From: Steromphala cineraria
Taxonomy: Eukaryota > Mollusca > Gastropoda > Trochida > Trochidae
Assembly: GCA_916613615.1 (NCBI GenBank)
Contig: OU744720.1
Location: forward strand, 475,749-539,748
Length of the DNA stretch: 64,000 bases
Direction: 5' to 3'
In this document: piece after piece, positions 38,001 to 42,959 of the stretch
Position numbering within the stretch: the stretch's first letter is position 1
Layout of the letters: every line of letters begins with the position of its first letter
Program-made: the position numbers and the translations under genes
Notes under the pieces: generated by a model
What the model saw: only the letters and a program-made list of their open reading frames with translations
What the model was told of the DNA's origin: nothing
The model's database searches: none

Positions 38001-41000
38001 GTTACAGTGTCAACTTCATAGATCCAGTTTGATAGTGCTGTATGAAGCTCAAGTCAACTTCATAGATCCAGTTTGATAGTGCTGTATGAAGCTCAAGTCA
38101 ACTTCATAGATCCAGTTTGATAGTGCTGTACGAAGCTCAAGTCACTGACTGCATTGGTGTTACAGTGTCAACTTCATAGATCCAGTTTGATAGTGCTGTA
38201 TGAAGCTCAAGTCAACTTCATAGATCCAGTTTGAAAGTGCTGTATGAAGCTCAAGTCACTGACTGCATTGGTGTTACAGTGTCAACTTCATAGATCCAGT
38301 TTGATAGTGCTGTATGAAGCTCAAGTCACTGACTGCACTGCACTGGTGTTACAGTGTCAACTTCATAGATCCAGTTTGATAGTGCTGTATGAAGCTCAGG
38401 TCACTGACTGCACTGCACTGGTGTTACAGTGTCAACTTCATAGATCCAGTTTGATAGTGCTGTATGAAGCTCAAGTCACTGACTGCATAGGTGTTACAGT
38501 GTCAACTTCATAGATCCAGTTTGATAGTGCTGTATGAAGCTCAAGTCACTGACTGCACTGGTGTTACACTGTCAACTTCATAGATCCAGTTTGAAAGTGC
38601 TGTATGAAGCTCAAGTCACTGACTGCACTGGTGTTACACTGTCAACTTCATAGATCCAGTTTGAAAGTGCTGTATGAAGCTCAAGTCACTGACTGCACTG
38701 GTGTTACAGTGTCAACTTCATAGATCCAGTTTGATAGTGCTGTATGAAGCTCAAGTCACTGACTGCACTGGTGTTACAGTGTCAACTTCATAGATCCAGT
38801 TTGATAGTGCTGTATGAAGCTCAAGTCAACTTCATAGATCCAGTTTGATAGTGCTGTATGAAGCTCAAGTCAACTTCATAGATCCAGTTTGATAGTGCTG
38901 TACGAAGCTCAAGTCACTGACTGCATTGGTGTTACAGTGTCAACTTCATAGATCCAGTTTGATAGTGCTGTATGAAGCTCAAGTCAACTTCATAGATCCA
39001 GTTTGATAGTGCTGTATGAAGCTCAAGTCACTGACTGCATTGGTGTTACAGTGTCAACTTCATAGATCCAGTTTGATAGTGCTGTATGAAGCTCAAGTCA
39101 CTGACTGCACTGCACTGGTGTTACAGTGTCAACTTCATAGATCCAGTTTGATAGTGCTGTATGAAGCTCAAGTCACTGACTGCATTGGTGTTACAGTGTC
39201 AACTTCATAGATCCAGTTTGATAGTGCTGTATGAAGCTCAAGTCACTGACTGCACTGGTGTTACAGTGTCAACTTCATAGATCCAGTTTGATAGTGCTGT
39301 ATGAAGCTCAAGTCAACTTCATAGATCCAGTTTGATAGTGCTGTATGAAGCTCAAGTCAACTTCATAGATCCAGTTTGATAGTGCTGTACGAAGCTCAAG
39401 TCACTGACTGCATTGGTGTTACAGTGTCAACTTCATAGATCCAGTTTGATAGTGCTGTATGAAGCTCAAGTCAACTTCATAGATCCAGTTTGATAGTGCT
39501 GTATGAAGCTCAAGTCACTGACTGCATTGGTGTTACAGTGTCAACTTCATAGATCCAGTTTGATAGTGCTGTATGAAGCTCAAGTCACTGACTGCACTGC
39601 ACTGGTGTTACAGTGTCAACTTCATAGATCCAGTTTGATAGTGCTGTATGAAGCTCAAGTCAACTTCATAGATTCAGTTTGATAGTGCTGTATGAAGCTC
39701 AAGTCACTGACTGCATTGGTGTTACACTGTCAACTTCATAGATCCAGTTTGATAGTGCTGTATGAAGCTCAAGTCACTGACTGCACTGGTGTTACAGTGT
39801 CAACTTCATAGATCCAGTTTGATAGTGCTGTATGAAGCTCAAGTCACTGACTGCATTGGTGTTACACTGTCAACTTCATAGATCCAGTTTGATAGTGCTG
39901 TATGAAGCTCAAGTCACTGACTGCACTGGTGTTACAGTGTCAACTTCATAGATCCAGTTTGATAGTGCTGTATGAAGCTCAAGTCACTGACTGCATTGGT
40001 GTTACAGTGTCAACTTCATAGATCCAGTTTGATAGTGCTGTATGAAGCTCAAGTCACTGACTGCACTGCACTGGTGTTACAGTGTCAACTTCATAGATCC
40101 AGTTTGATAGTGCTGTATGAAGCTCAAGTCACTGACTGCACTGCACTGGTGTTACAGTGTCAACTTCATAGATCCAGTTTGATAGTGCTGTATGAAGCTC
40201 AAGTCACTGACTGCACTGGTGTTACAGTGTCAACTTCATAGATCCAGTTTGATAGTGCAGCTCGCGGGGCTCAAATGGTACAGTGCTTGTGTAGAACTCA
40301 TACTGATCATTATTATTGGTATCGTTGGGTTTTATATATTTTAATGGCAATTTTAACTAGATACAACAACTAGAACTTTACTGATTGCATTTCCCACTAT
40401 CAGGAGACTTTTTTACCTTTCAAAATACTGATTTACTGTATCCAATTATGCATAAATTTATTATTGATTTCACATAACAATATGACTTTTAACTTGATAT
40501 TTAACAGTTTTTTGGGTGATTTGATTATGAATTTGTTGTGTTTTGAAAAACTGATATTGAATTCAAAGAGCATACTTCCACTTCACTTTGAATCCAATCA
40601 ATATGATTGCCCATAAATAGGAAAGGAGTTCACCAAAGCATAAGTGCATGCACTTTTGAATCCAAGCCCGCTGTCCTGGTGTCGACAACCTGTTTACCCC
40701 ATCATGCACCTGACAAATATCAGCCTGTGTTTGAGTGGAGGTGCGACACTTCCTCACACACACAGGCCCCGACCAGACCCGCCCGGAAACCCTCTGATCC
40801 TCGATCTGGTGGAGTTGATGGCCGATAGACCCAGGTGACAGATCCATTTCTGCGTTTGAGCAGTCAACATGTGACATTGCTGTTAGGGGCTGCATGTGTT
40901 GGTTTGTTGAGTGGGTGCAAGCCACGATGTCGAAGATAGGCGGAGAGAGAGAATTGATCGTGACAATACACTTGCATGCCTTTTTAGTGCAGTCAGGAAC

Positions 41001-42548
41001 TGCAGGCATCCAGATTATGTTCTCCTGTGAGCTAAGAGGGCATCAACTATTTCAATGGTCTTGGGTGGACCCGTAACTATCGATGATTTTGCTCAATAAA
41101 TGTGTCCTCCTTTCTCTTGGCATAAAAAGGACATTGTTCTGAGTGGTTTTGGTGCATTAATCAGATATTTTGTTTGTCAATAATTGTTATATAGAAATGA
41201 GTTATGGTTGTTCAACTTCTTGAAAAAACTGTCCAAGGCCATTCTGTTGTGATGATGGATTGTTCTTAGAAACAACATTTGATATCTGTGTTTCACATGA
41301 AACTTGAATGAAGAAACTGATTTGATGCATGAAGCCTAATATTTGAAGTGATTCCATGGTAGATACATCTGAAATATTAATTTGAAAATTATTCCCAACA
41401 CTCTTAAGGTTATGAACAAGATGAATGGAGCTTCAATTATCATTTAATTCTAAACTTTTTTATGGGTCCTCTAAGCTAGTGTTTTTGGCCATGTTTCCTT
41501 CCTTCAATTAAGGATAATTCATGTCTGTGAGCATATCATGTGGTTGTTATTTCAACAATGACAACTGACAAGGGTGCAGGATAGCACAGTGGTTAGCGAG
41601 TTAGTGCAGGTTACATCACAATGCTTAGCCCCAATAGCTTTGTGGGCTTTCTCCCTGCAATAATAGTAGCAGCCGTGATATTAGTGAAATACTCTTGAAA
41701 GTGGCGTTAAGCTCCATGTCACCTCACTTCACCTAACTTCACCTGAGAACTGTCAATTTGTTTTCATCAGATTCCTAATTTTAAGAAATGCCGGAGGTTC
41801 ACTTCAGTTTCGACATAGATTGCTCTAACTTTATTACCCAATTCTTGATAAGGTCAAACTGCATCAACCTGATGAAATTCTTCATCCATGCGGGAAAATT
41901 GCTAAAACTGCCAAAGAAAACACTTCCGGGCATTATATTCAATAAGATTAATACTAGAAGTACTAGTGGTCTCTATGGTTTTATATCGTCTATTAATCAT
42001 TATAAGCAATGAAATTAGGCGTTTTGAGAAATGGTAATAATGTCTCCATATTTATGATGACACAGGATGGAACTGATATCCCAAGTTTTCTTTAAAGTGA
42101 GTGGGATGTTCTTACTAAAAGGCACTTAGGTGGTAAAACAATGAACTCCATTCTGCATATCTTCAAGACCATGAAATAGTCAAGTATCTGACTAGTTTTT
42201 CAATTAGTCATTTGTCCACTAGTCCAAATATGCCCTGGAGGGCACAAGTCATACCGGGTTACCCAGTCATGCACGTTACAATGGTTTGCTTGCTCACAAC
42301 TTGTAATGTATTCAGTGATTTGCTTCAATTAATATGCTATAAAGTCAGTCCATCATTTAATGATCTGAATATTTAAGAAGACCCTAATTAGTACCCCCGA
42401 CCATTGCCATTTGATTATTTCTAATACTAATAATATCAGTCAGCAGAAAGTGTACAGCTCATATGGTAATTATATAATCAAGGTTATTGAGAAGTTTAAT
42501 TTCTTTCAGCTTGAGACGATACAAAAACAGCTCGATGGATTGAGCTGA
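5024..42548 (+). CDS. COMMD10: COMM domain-containing protein 10 (complete, 8 exons)
   Basis: COMMD proteins form the Commander complex, with CCDC22, CCDC93 and retriever, which recycles endosomal membrane proteins. Exons are 5024-5052, 5919-6009, 6523-6633, 17713-17784, 18599-18682, 19401-19511, 19754-19813 and 42510-42548. They join to 198 residues plus stop; vertebrate COMMD10 is about 200. The N-terminal helical domain runs roughly residues 10-115, with [10 protein letters not shown] at 10-19 and the acidic [10 protein letters not shown]. The COMM domain begins near [13 protein letters not shown] (130-142) and ends [12 protein letters not shown]. Every junction has GT-AG. The start ATG has a good context (A at -3, G at +4). 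Oddity: intron 3 is 11 kb and intron 7 is 22.7 kb, both filled with mobile and tandem DNA. Confidence 0.96.
5053..5918 (+). other. COMMD10 intron 1
   Basis: AT-rich intron with a GC-box-like GGGGGCGTGGC near 5070. No other feature recognised. Confidence 0.8.
5919..6009 (+). CDS. COMMD10: COMMD10 exon 2
   Basis: Acceptor TATTCCAG, donor AAG/GTGAGA. Encodes [10 protein letters not shown] through ILQKLHVK of the N-terminal helical domain. Confidence 0.95.
6010..6522 (+). other. COMMD10 intron 2
   Basis: 513 bp, AT-rich, ending with a T-run and TTTCAG. No other feature seen. Confidence 0.85.
6523..6633 (+). CDS. COMMD10: COMMD10 exon 3
   Basis: 37 codons, [12 protein letters not shown] to LEFILQQ, phase 0 at both ends. 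Donor CAG/GTATAT. Confidence 0.95.
6695..6760 (+). repeat. Left terminal inverted repeat of CACTG element
   Basis: Pairs with 15300-15366. It includes GTACGCGAGGACGTTCG and TCACGTGAC, both found inverted at the other end. Confidence 0.75.
7329..7541. mobile_element. Small TA-flanked MITE
   Basis: Begins CCGTGTTTCCTCGCATA and ends TTCGAGGAAATACGG, with TA on both outer sides. Internal repeats resemble GACCCGGCGTCTATTCG. A related, larger copy is at 47375-48556. The TA flank suggests a Tc1/mariner-type mobiliser (inference). Confidence 0.65.
7542..9165. other. Body of CACTG element left of the DIRS insertion
   Basis: AT-rich with no coding potential. Scattered ACAATCCGTA/TACGGATTGT motifs in opposite orientations (7130-7165 and 8748-8780) look like subterminal repeats. 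It contains the pearl-like fragment at 7847-8050. Confidence 0.5.
7847..8050 (+). mobile_element. Truncated pearl/Helentron-like fragment
   Basis: Starts TTTTAGCTCATCTGGCCTG but jumps directly into the core unit (GACTCCTTGACTAGTGAGG). It holds just over one core unit and lacks the 3' hairpin end. Confidence 0.65.
9198..9377. repeat. DIRS inverted terminal repeat (3' side of element)
   Basis: 180 bp, matching the reverse complement of 15073-15252 with a single C/T mismatch near the inner edge by my reading. A 32-bp outer extension (9166-9197) is absent from the other repeat, as is usual for DIRS elements. Confidence 0.92.
9441..9526. other. DIRS internal complementary region
   Basis: 9441-9491 is complementary to 9166-9216, and 9492-9526 is complementary to 15225-15259. 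The two matches abut with no gap, so this segment is a template of the joined element ends, as in the circle-forming step of DIRS replication. Confidence 0.92.
9732..10805 (-). CDS. DIRS tyrosine recombinase
   Basis: 357 residues from the ATG at 10805, overlapping the end of the RT ORF by 25 nt. The frame stays open far upstream, but that part is an anti-frame shadow of RT and rich in serine and arginine. A SAM-like N-terminal domain spans roughly residues 10-120. The catalytic domain shows Arg163 ([10 protein letters not shown]), HEIR 292-295, Trp318 and Tyr328 (SHYLRD). This is the R-HxxR-W-Y pattern of DNA-breaking tyrosine recombinases, which integrate circular DIRS cDNA. No stop or frameshift breaks the domain, so it looks functional. 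Confidence 0.92.
   Translation of the reverse strand: MVHMQGALRAKGYSTQAARVIANAHRASTRGLYDDKWSSFQAFCKGKKKDPLEASPQFLAEFFIYLREVRHLKGGTIATYLAAINSVLAVRRNKKISRTPELLSMLKAFKLEDQKKKFRPPAWDLNVVLDHLREKPYEPLQNASFEVLTRKTAFLLSLATAARVSEIHALDVTRIRFEKGRHGAVHLGLAWDFIAKNQLPGQPDREFTISPVSSIVGSEDEEELLLCPVRALRIFIARSKAKRRSRKRLFIPLSSISDKEVNRNALTLWLRTTILEAYKAKGLDPPAAHNPHEIRALASTLALHRNCSVNSIMEGCFWRSTSVFASHYLRDLSVEDVEGLQSFGPLVVAQRLTKPWC
10781..12712 (-). CDS. DIRS reverse transcriptase / RNase H / methyltransferase-like polyprotein
   Basis: 643 codons, open throughout. RT: Asp153 in SLDIQDAY and catalytic YIDD at 217-220. RNase H: Asp381 (LFVDAS), Glu413 (SLEFQ), Asp438 (ATDNA) and Asp489 (LADTLSR). Residues about 518-600 ([28 protein letters not shown]) resemble the methyltransferase-like domain typical of DIRS elements. 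The first codon of the open frame is TTG, no ATG precedes the RT domain, and the frame is +1 to Gag. Expression by frameshift or reinitiation at the Gag stop is therefore likely (inference). It overlaps the recombinase start. Confidence 0.93.
   Translation of the reverse strand: MTSDWELPPPVVTITDIPVGGRLGVFWENWAFLEDPYIIDILKDGFSLPIEEPPPLTSSPIDQVYPIEQQAPLQENIDILVAKKAVERVVDGSPGFYSTIFLVKKKGSSKLRMIHNLAAFNQQFLVQPPHFRMVTLPQLRLEVARNDWLVSLDIQDAYLHVPIAPGHRKFLRFVFNGVHYQWAVLPFGISWAPWLFTRITAPVVRFLHLRGVRFFPYIDDCLLPNANRRLLETQLQFTLRLMKQLGWLVNLEKSHLIPSQDLDFIGGRFLSSIGKLVVPEERRLKILEAVTSALSKPLSLREWQTLLGLLTSAQDLTRRGRLMLRPVQRFVNPLIRMDDLVSRWSLPEPLHQYLRWWTQSPNVCGGVFFGVPEHQLELFVDASLEGWGAYMDGKTVSGVWSQAQSQWHINSLEFQALILAVHHWSTVLRQKHVLVATDNATVVWFIKNQGSTGSQHLLSQTFEFFNLIDNLQMDVSVRHIPGCTNVLADTLSRPSKPAPTEWMLHRNVFEALVGMTFRPCLDLFATSLNKRLPVFVSPVPDPAAWAVDALSLSWEGLEAYAFPPPVLLSRVVAKIKTTRALRLILVAPWWPARPWFPALRELVEGDPIPLPGREDLLLHPSTRLPHPDPLKFRLHAWCICREL
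12720..14513 (-). CDS. DIRS Gag-like ORF
   Basis: 597 residues from the ATG at 14513. The open frame extends 20 codons upstream, but only from a TTG. The N-terminus has a cysteine cluster, probably zinc-binding: C6, C9, C20, C22, C25, C29, C35 and C38. A long Pro/Gln/Thr/Ser-rich region follows, then an acidic middle part, a helical region and a Lys/Arg/Gly-rich tail ending KRGGKRQ. Position upstream of RT and the nucleic-acid-binding character suggest a structural protein. Sequence alone does not show more. The stop TGA overlaps an out-of-frame ATG (CAATGAGG) next to the RT frame. Confidence 0.85.
   Translation of the reverse strand: MYNNQCVSCKGRKSAKDPHCLCPDCIPPCSLTNKCASCVTLSSLEFATYIKVLHKRLLRRARKMSSVQTTEADEIPPAPPVPVSSTSLVSTLTSQSEPVVVSAGGSVTLSVASVVSSAPLLGQQGPSLPAQTSLSASLMQPQVSVASVMAPGPSQTPGVPLQTPGFGAPLQQGPPFTQQTSPGWPLAPAWPNQLQTPYPQQGWQPMMNPFQQMFAMMSPQVAPWAQPPTPVPPTTRPSTPDVTFPGTTTPRREAPVTQGPPVSKAADQIEVQPSTSRGISVRNRSRSPVRSPESETHFEPIYEGDVDHENFLGFAGVIPWIADNLGDLCPSPGPEVPPIKTVQLDPFLLPPHPSALDVVETLSEDFAKLSLNPSFKVSTHKKERYAVHSLDYLDAAAKVDEDIKLVTGSSSNTSYKTPDSKIANIEAEVKRSLKILSVLFSATDAIDQSLDLDNPDMVQQLHTLMAWQARSFSDLLSHLRGAWAGLLALRRSGFLSLSSWEESFKKKLLRLPVDQQWLFANSIPDLHKRLSESAQSEVTLRLLRTLAAKKSPRKRQNNYTSQRFRQEGPKGSKGFGRGIYKFKKDVPSRFKRGGKRQ
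14585..14715 (-). repeat. Short tandem repeats in DIRS leader
   Basis: TTGAGACGGTCCCTG-like motifs recur four times at about 35-40 bp spacing (near 14590, 14623, 14663 and 14697) between the 5' inverted repeat and the Gag ORF. Possibly a promoter or packaging region; role unknown. Confidence 0.6.
15073..15252. repeat. DIRS inverted terminal repeat (5' side of element)
   Basis: Partner of 9198-9377. It contains TGACGTCA, a CRE-like palindrome, and on the plus strand GAGCAAGGTAAGTATT near its outer edge, a strong match to a 5' splice site. Confidence 0.92.
15300..15366 (-). repeat. Right terminal inverted repeat of CACTG element
   Basis: Mirror of 6695-6760, ending CATTACACCCAGTG. GACAT follows at 15367-15371. 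Confidence 0.75.
15372..15719 (+). other. COMMD10 intron 3 segment
   Basis: AT-rich DNA between the CACTG element and the 38-bp array; no gene seen. Confidence 0.5.
15720..17552. repeat. 38-bp minisatellite, about 48 copies
   Basis: The unit runs GAGAGAGAAATCAGAAGTAG then TTACATGAGCGTGGTCCT. Copies are head to tail without spacers. They differ mainly at a C/G site (AATCAG or AATGAG) and at GAGCG/GAACG/GAGTG. It lies in COMMD10 intron 3. Confidence 0.95.
17713..17784 (+). CDS. COMMD10: COMMD10 exon 4
   Basis: 24 codons, [20 protein letters not shown] then DDDK, after a CCTGCAG acceptor and before GTGAGG. Phase 0. Confidence 0.95.
17785..18598 (+). other. COMMD10 intron 4
   Basis: AT-rich intron containing the fold-back insertion at 18253-18550. 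Confidence 0.85.
18253..18550. mobile_element. Fold-back retroposon with tRNA-like arms
   Basis: Arms of about 95 bp, at 18288-18383 and 18451-18547, are inverted copies with about five mismatches. Each contains a B-box-like GAATCCCGCATTGG. The insertion is bracketed by the direct repeat TAAAATTTCCTAC (18240-18252 and 18550-18562), a 13-bp target duplication that suggests LINE-type retroposition. The inner right part (GGCGAGTTGGTAAGC...) may be a tRNA-like head. Confidence 0.7.
18599..18682 (+). CDS. COMMD10: COMMD10 exon 5
   Basis: 28 codons, [20 protein letters not shown] to LIPKQ. Acceptor TTTCCAG, donor CAG/GTAAGA. Confidence 0.95.
18683..19400 (+). other. COMMD10 intron 5
   Basis: 718 bp, AT-rich, no other feature recognised. 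Confidence 0.85.
19401..19511 (+). CDS. COMMD10: COMMD10 exon 6 (COMM domain start)
   Basis: 37 codons from [13 protein letters not shown] to DESTG, including the conserved tryptophan at residue 135. Acceptor TTTTCTAG, donor GTGAGT. Confidence 0.96.
19754..19813 (+). CDS. COMMD10: COMMD10 exon 7
   Basis: 20 codons, [20 protein letters not shown], the core of the COMM domain. Acceptor TTTCACAG, donor CAG/GTAATT. Confidence 0.96.
19814..21321 (+). other. COMMD10 intron 7, proximal part
   Basis: AT-rich. At 19861-19900 there is a relic of a pearl-like 5' end (CATCTGGCCTGTAAGGCCAATGGG). At 20765-20800 there is a dispersed repeat (AACCCTATGGTCACATGAGAAACTG family) also seen near 23115 and 30350. 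Confidence 0.55.
21322..22832 (+). mobile_element. Pearl/Helentron-like element, GGGTCACAGGGGTCACAACC subfamily
   Basis: 5' end TTTTTAGCTCATCAGGACTG plus GTCCGTCCGTCGTCC repeats, then about eight core units of roughly 145 bp up to about 22600. The 3' hairpin AGAGCC-AAT-GGCTCT and T-run are at 22813-22832. A second 5'-like motif at 22757 just before the 3' end suggests that the final 75 bp could be a separate minimal copy. Core units share layout but not close identity with those at 23.3-29.8 kb. Confidence 0.75.
22888..23100 (+). repeat. 64-bp tandem repeat, about 3.3 copies
   Basis: Unit starts GAGAGCCAATCTCTAAGAGT and contains TTGGTCAATTGACTAAAG, itself nearly palindromic. It belongs to the dispersed AAACTGAGAGCC family of this intron. 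Confidence 0.85.
23210..29874 (+). mobile_element. Greatly expanded pearl/Helentron-like element (6.7 kb)
   Basis: A 5' end (TTTTAGCTCATCTGGCCTG, GATGGGCTTATGGCATGG, CCGTCCATCCGTCC repeats) is followed by about 44 tandem core units of 143-146 bp. A 3' end with the hairpin AGAGCC-AAT-GGCTCT and an eight-T run follows at 29851-29872. Typical pearl elements have only a few core units (known from the family). The core contains the palindrome ACTAGT and complementary GGCC-rich stretches. No protein is encoded; short open frames here are repeat artefacts. Confidence 0.82.
23330..29810 (+). repeat. About 145-bp core satellite with higher-order structure
   Basis: Variant units such as those with TGATCTTCGTCCCCAG recur at 23.77, 24.35, 25.36, 26.38, 27.10, 27.68 and 28.83 kb, so units are arranged in multi-unit blocks. 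One block is re-used exactly 2,458 bp apart (25926 and 28384), about 17 units. Confidence 0.85.
29883..30349 (-). mobile_element. tRNA-derived SINE
   Basis: Minus strand: A-box GATAGCTCAGTCGG at 30343-30330 and B-box GGTTCTAATCCC at 30296-30285 form a tRNA-like head. A long body follows to about 29890, ending with AGCAACCACGAGTGGATGG. It is not a functional tRNA: no acceptor stem closes. It interrupts the AACCCTATGGTCACATGAG dispersed repeat at 30347. Family name not assigned. Confidence 0.7.
30350..35037 (+). other. COMMD10 intron 7, middle part
   Basis: AT-rich DNA with a 64-bp duplication at 32063-32190 and a short (AT)n at 31980. Three minus-strand segments read like exons, but none is proven: 30909-31010, 33311-33538 and 34821-35039. 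No gene is called. Confidence 0.4.
32063..32190 (+). repeat. 64-bp tandem duplication
   Basis: AAGAAGTTAAAGATGAGCTT... ending GCGTGCCCATTCT occurs twice in succession with one clear difference (GAAAATAG or GAAGATAG). Confidence 0.85.
35038..40258 (+). repeat. 70-bp minisatellite array, roughly 75-80 units
   Basis: The unit begins TGAAGCTCAAGTCACTGACT and ends CCAGTTTGATAGTGCTGTA. There are three length classes: 70 bp; 75 bp with a duplicated CACTG; and 44 bp lacking 26 bp between two GTCA tetramers. Multi-unit blocks are re-used, as marked by the rare TGTACGAAG unit at 37621, 38129, 38901 and 39388. Runs of 75-bp units give 25-residue periodic open frames that are not genes. It lies in COMMD10 intron 7. 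Confidence 0.95.
40259..42509 (+). other. COMMD10 intron 7, distal part
   Basis: Mostly AT-rich, with a more GC-rich patch at 40660-40860 of unknown nature and a SINE at 41572-41755. The intron ends with TTTCTTTCAG at 42509. Confidence 0.5.
41572..41755 (+). mobile_element. tRNA-derived SINE with TTCACCTCAC-type tail
   Basis: The head GGGTGCAGGATAGCACAGTGG carries an A-box-like motif. The tail has AAAGTGGCGTTAAGCTCC, similar to the GGCGTTAAAC ends of many molluscan SINEs. It finishes with TCACCTCACTTCACCTAACT-type short repeats at 41720-41750. The B-box is degraded. Confidence 0.55.
42510..42548 (+). CDS. COMMD10: COMMD10 exon 8 (terminal)
   Basis: Acceptor TTTCTTTCAG, then 12 codons [12 protein letters not shown] and TGA at 42546-42548. 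This C-terminus closely matches the family ending and is in phase with exon 7, 22.7 kb upstream. Confidence 0.93.
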   Translation, partial: LETIQKQLDGLS

Positions 42549-42936
42549 GTTGGACTGGAGGAAGCAGACGATATTGGGAGTGAAGGAGACGCAAATATTC
42601 CGAGCTGCCGCCCAAACTGAAATTCTGACAAATTATGTCTGCGCTTGATGGACGTGCAATAAGTTTCTGCAACTTTATTGGAACTGACTCTGGAAGTGGA
42701 AAATTGGCTGCAGCCTGGTTTAAGTGACAATTTGATTCGTGGAATACTCTCTCGCAATGTCATGGCGGTGTATGTTTATTGAATAATTTAAGAAAATACA
42801 GACATATATCTTGTTTCAGTCGCAGGGTCAGAGGCTGTTAAAGGGAGTTTCTGGTGGTTTCAACTCCACCCTTTAAAAGGTTTATCATTAGATTGGATGT
42901 GAGTAGTGTGAATCTACGGTTATAGATGAACTCTTC

Positions 42937-42942
42937 AATAAA
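42937..42942 (+). terminator. COMMD10: Probable COMMD10 poly(A) signal
   Basis: AATAAA 389 nt after the stop codon, the first canonical signal I see in that direction. Confidence 0.5.
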
Positions 42943-42959
42943 ACTTCTTAGATCCGCTA

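Noticed and set aside
35814..40241. Open frames of 64-89 codons with a 25-residue repeat ([14 protein letters not shown]...)
   Set aside because: They appear only where 75-bp units occur in tandem and break at 70-bp and 44-bp units.
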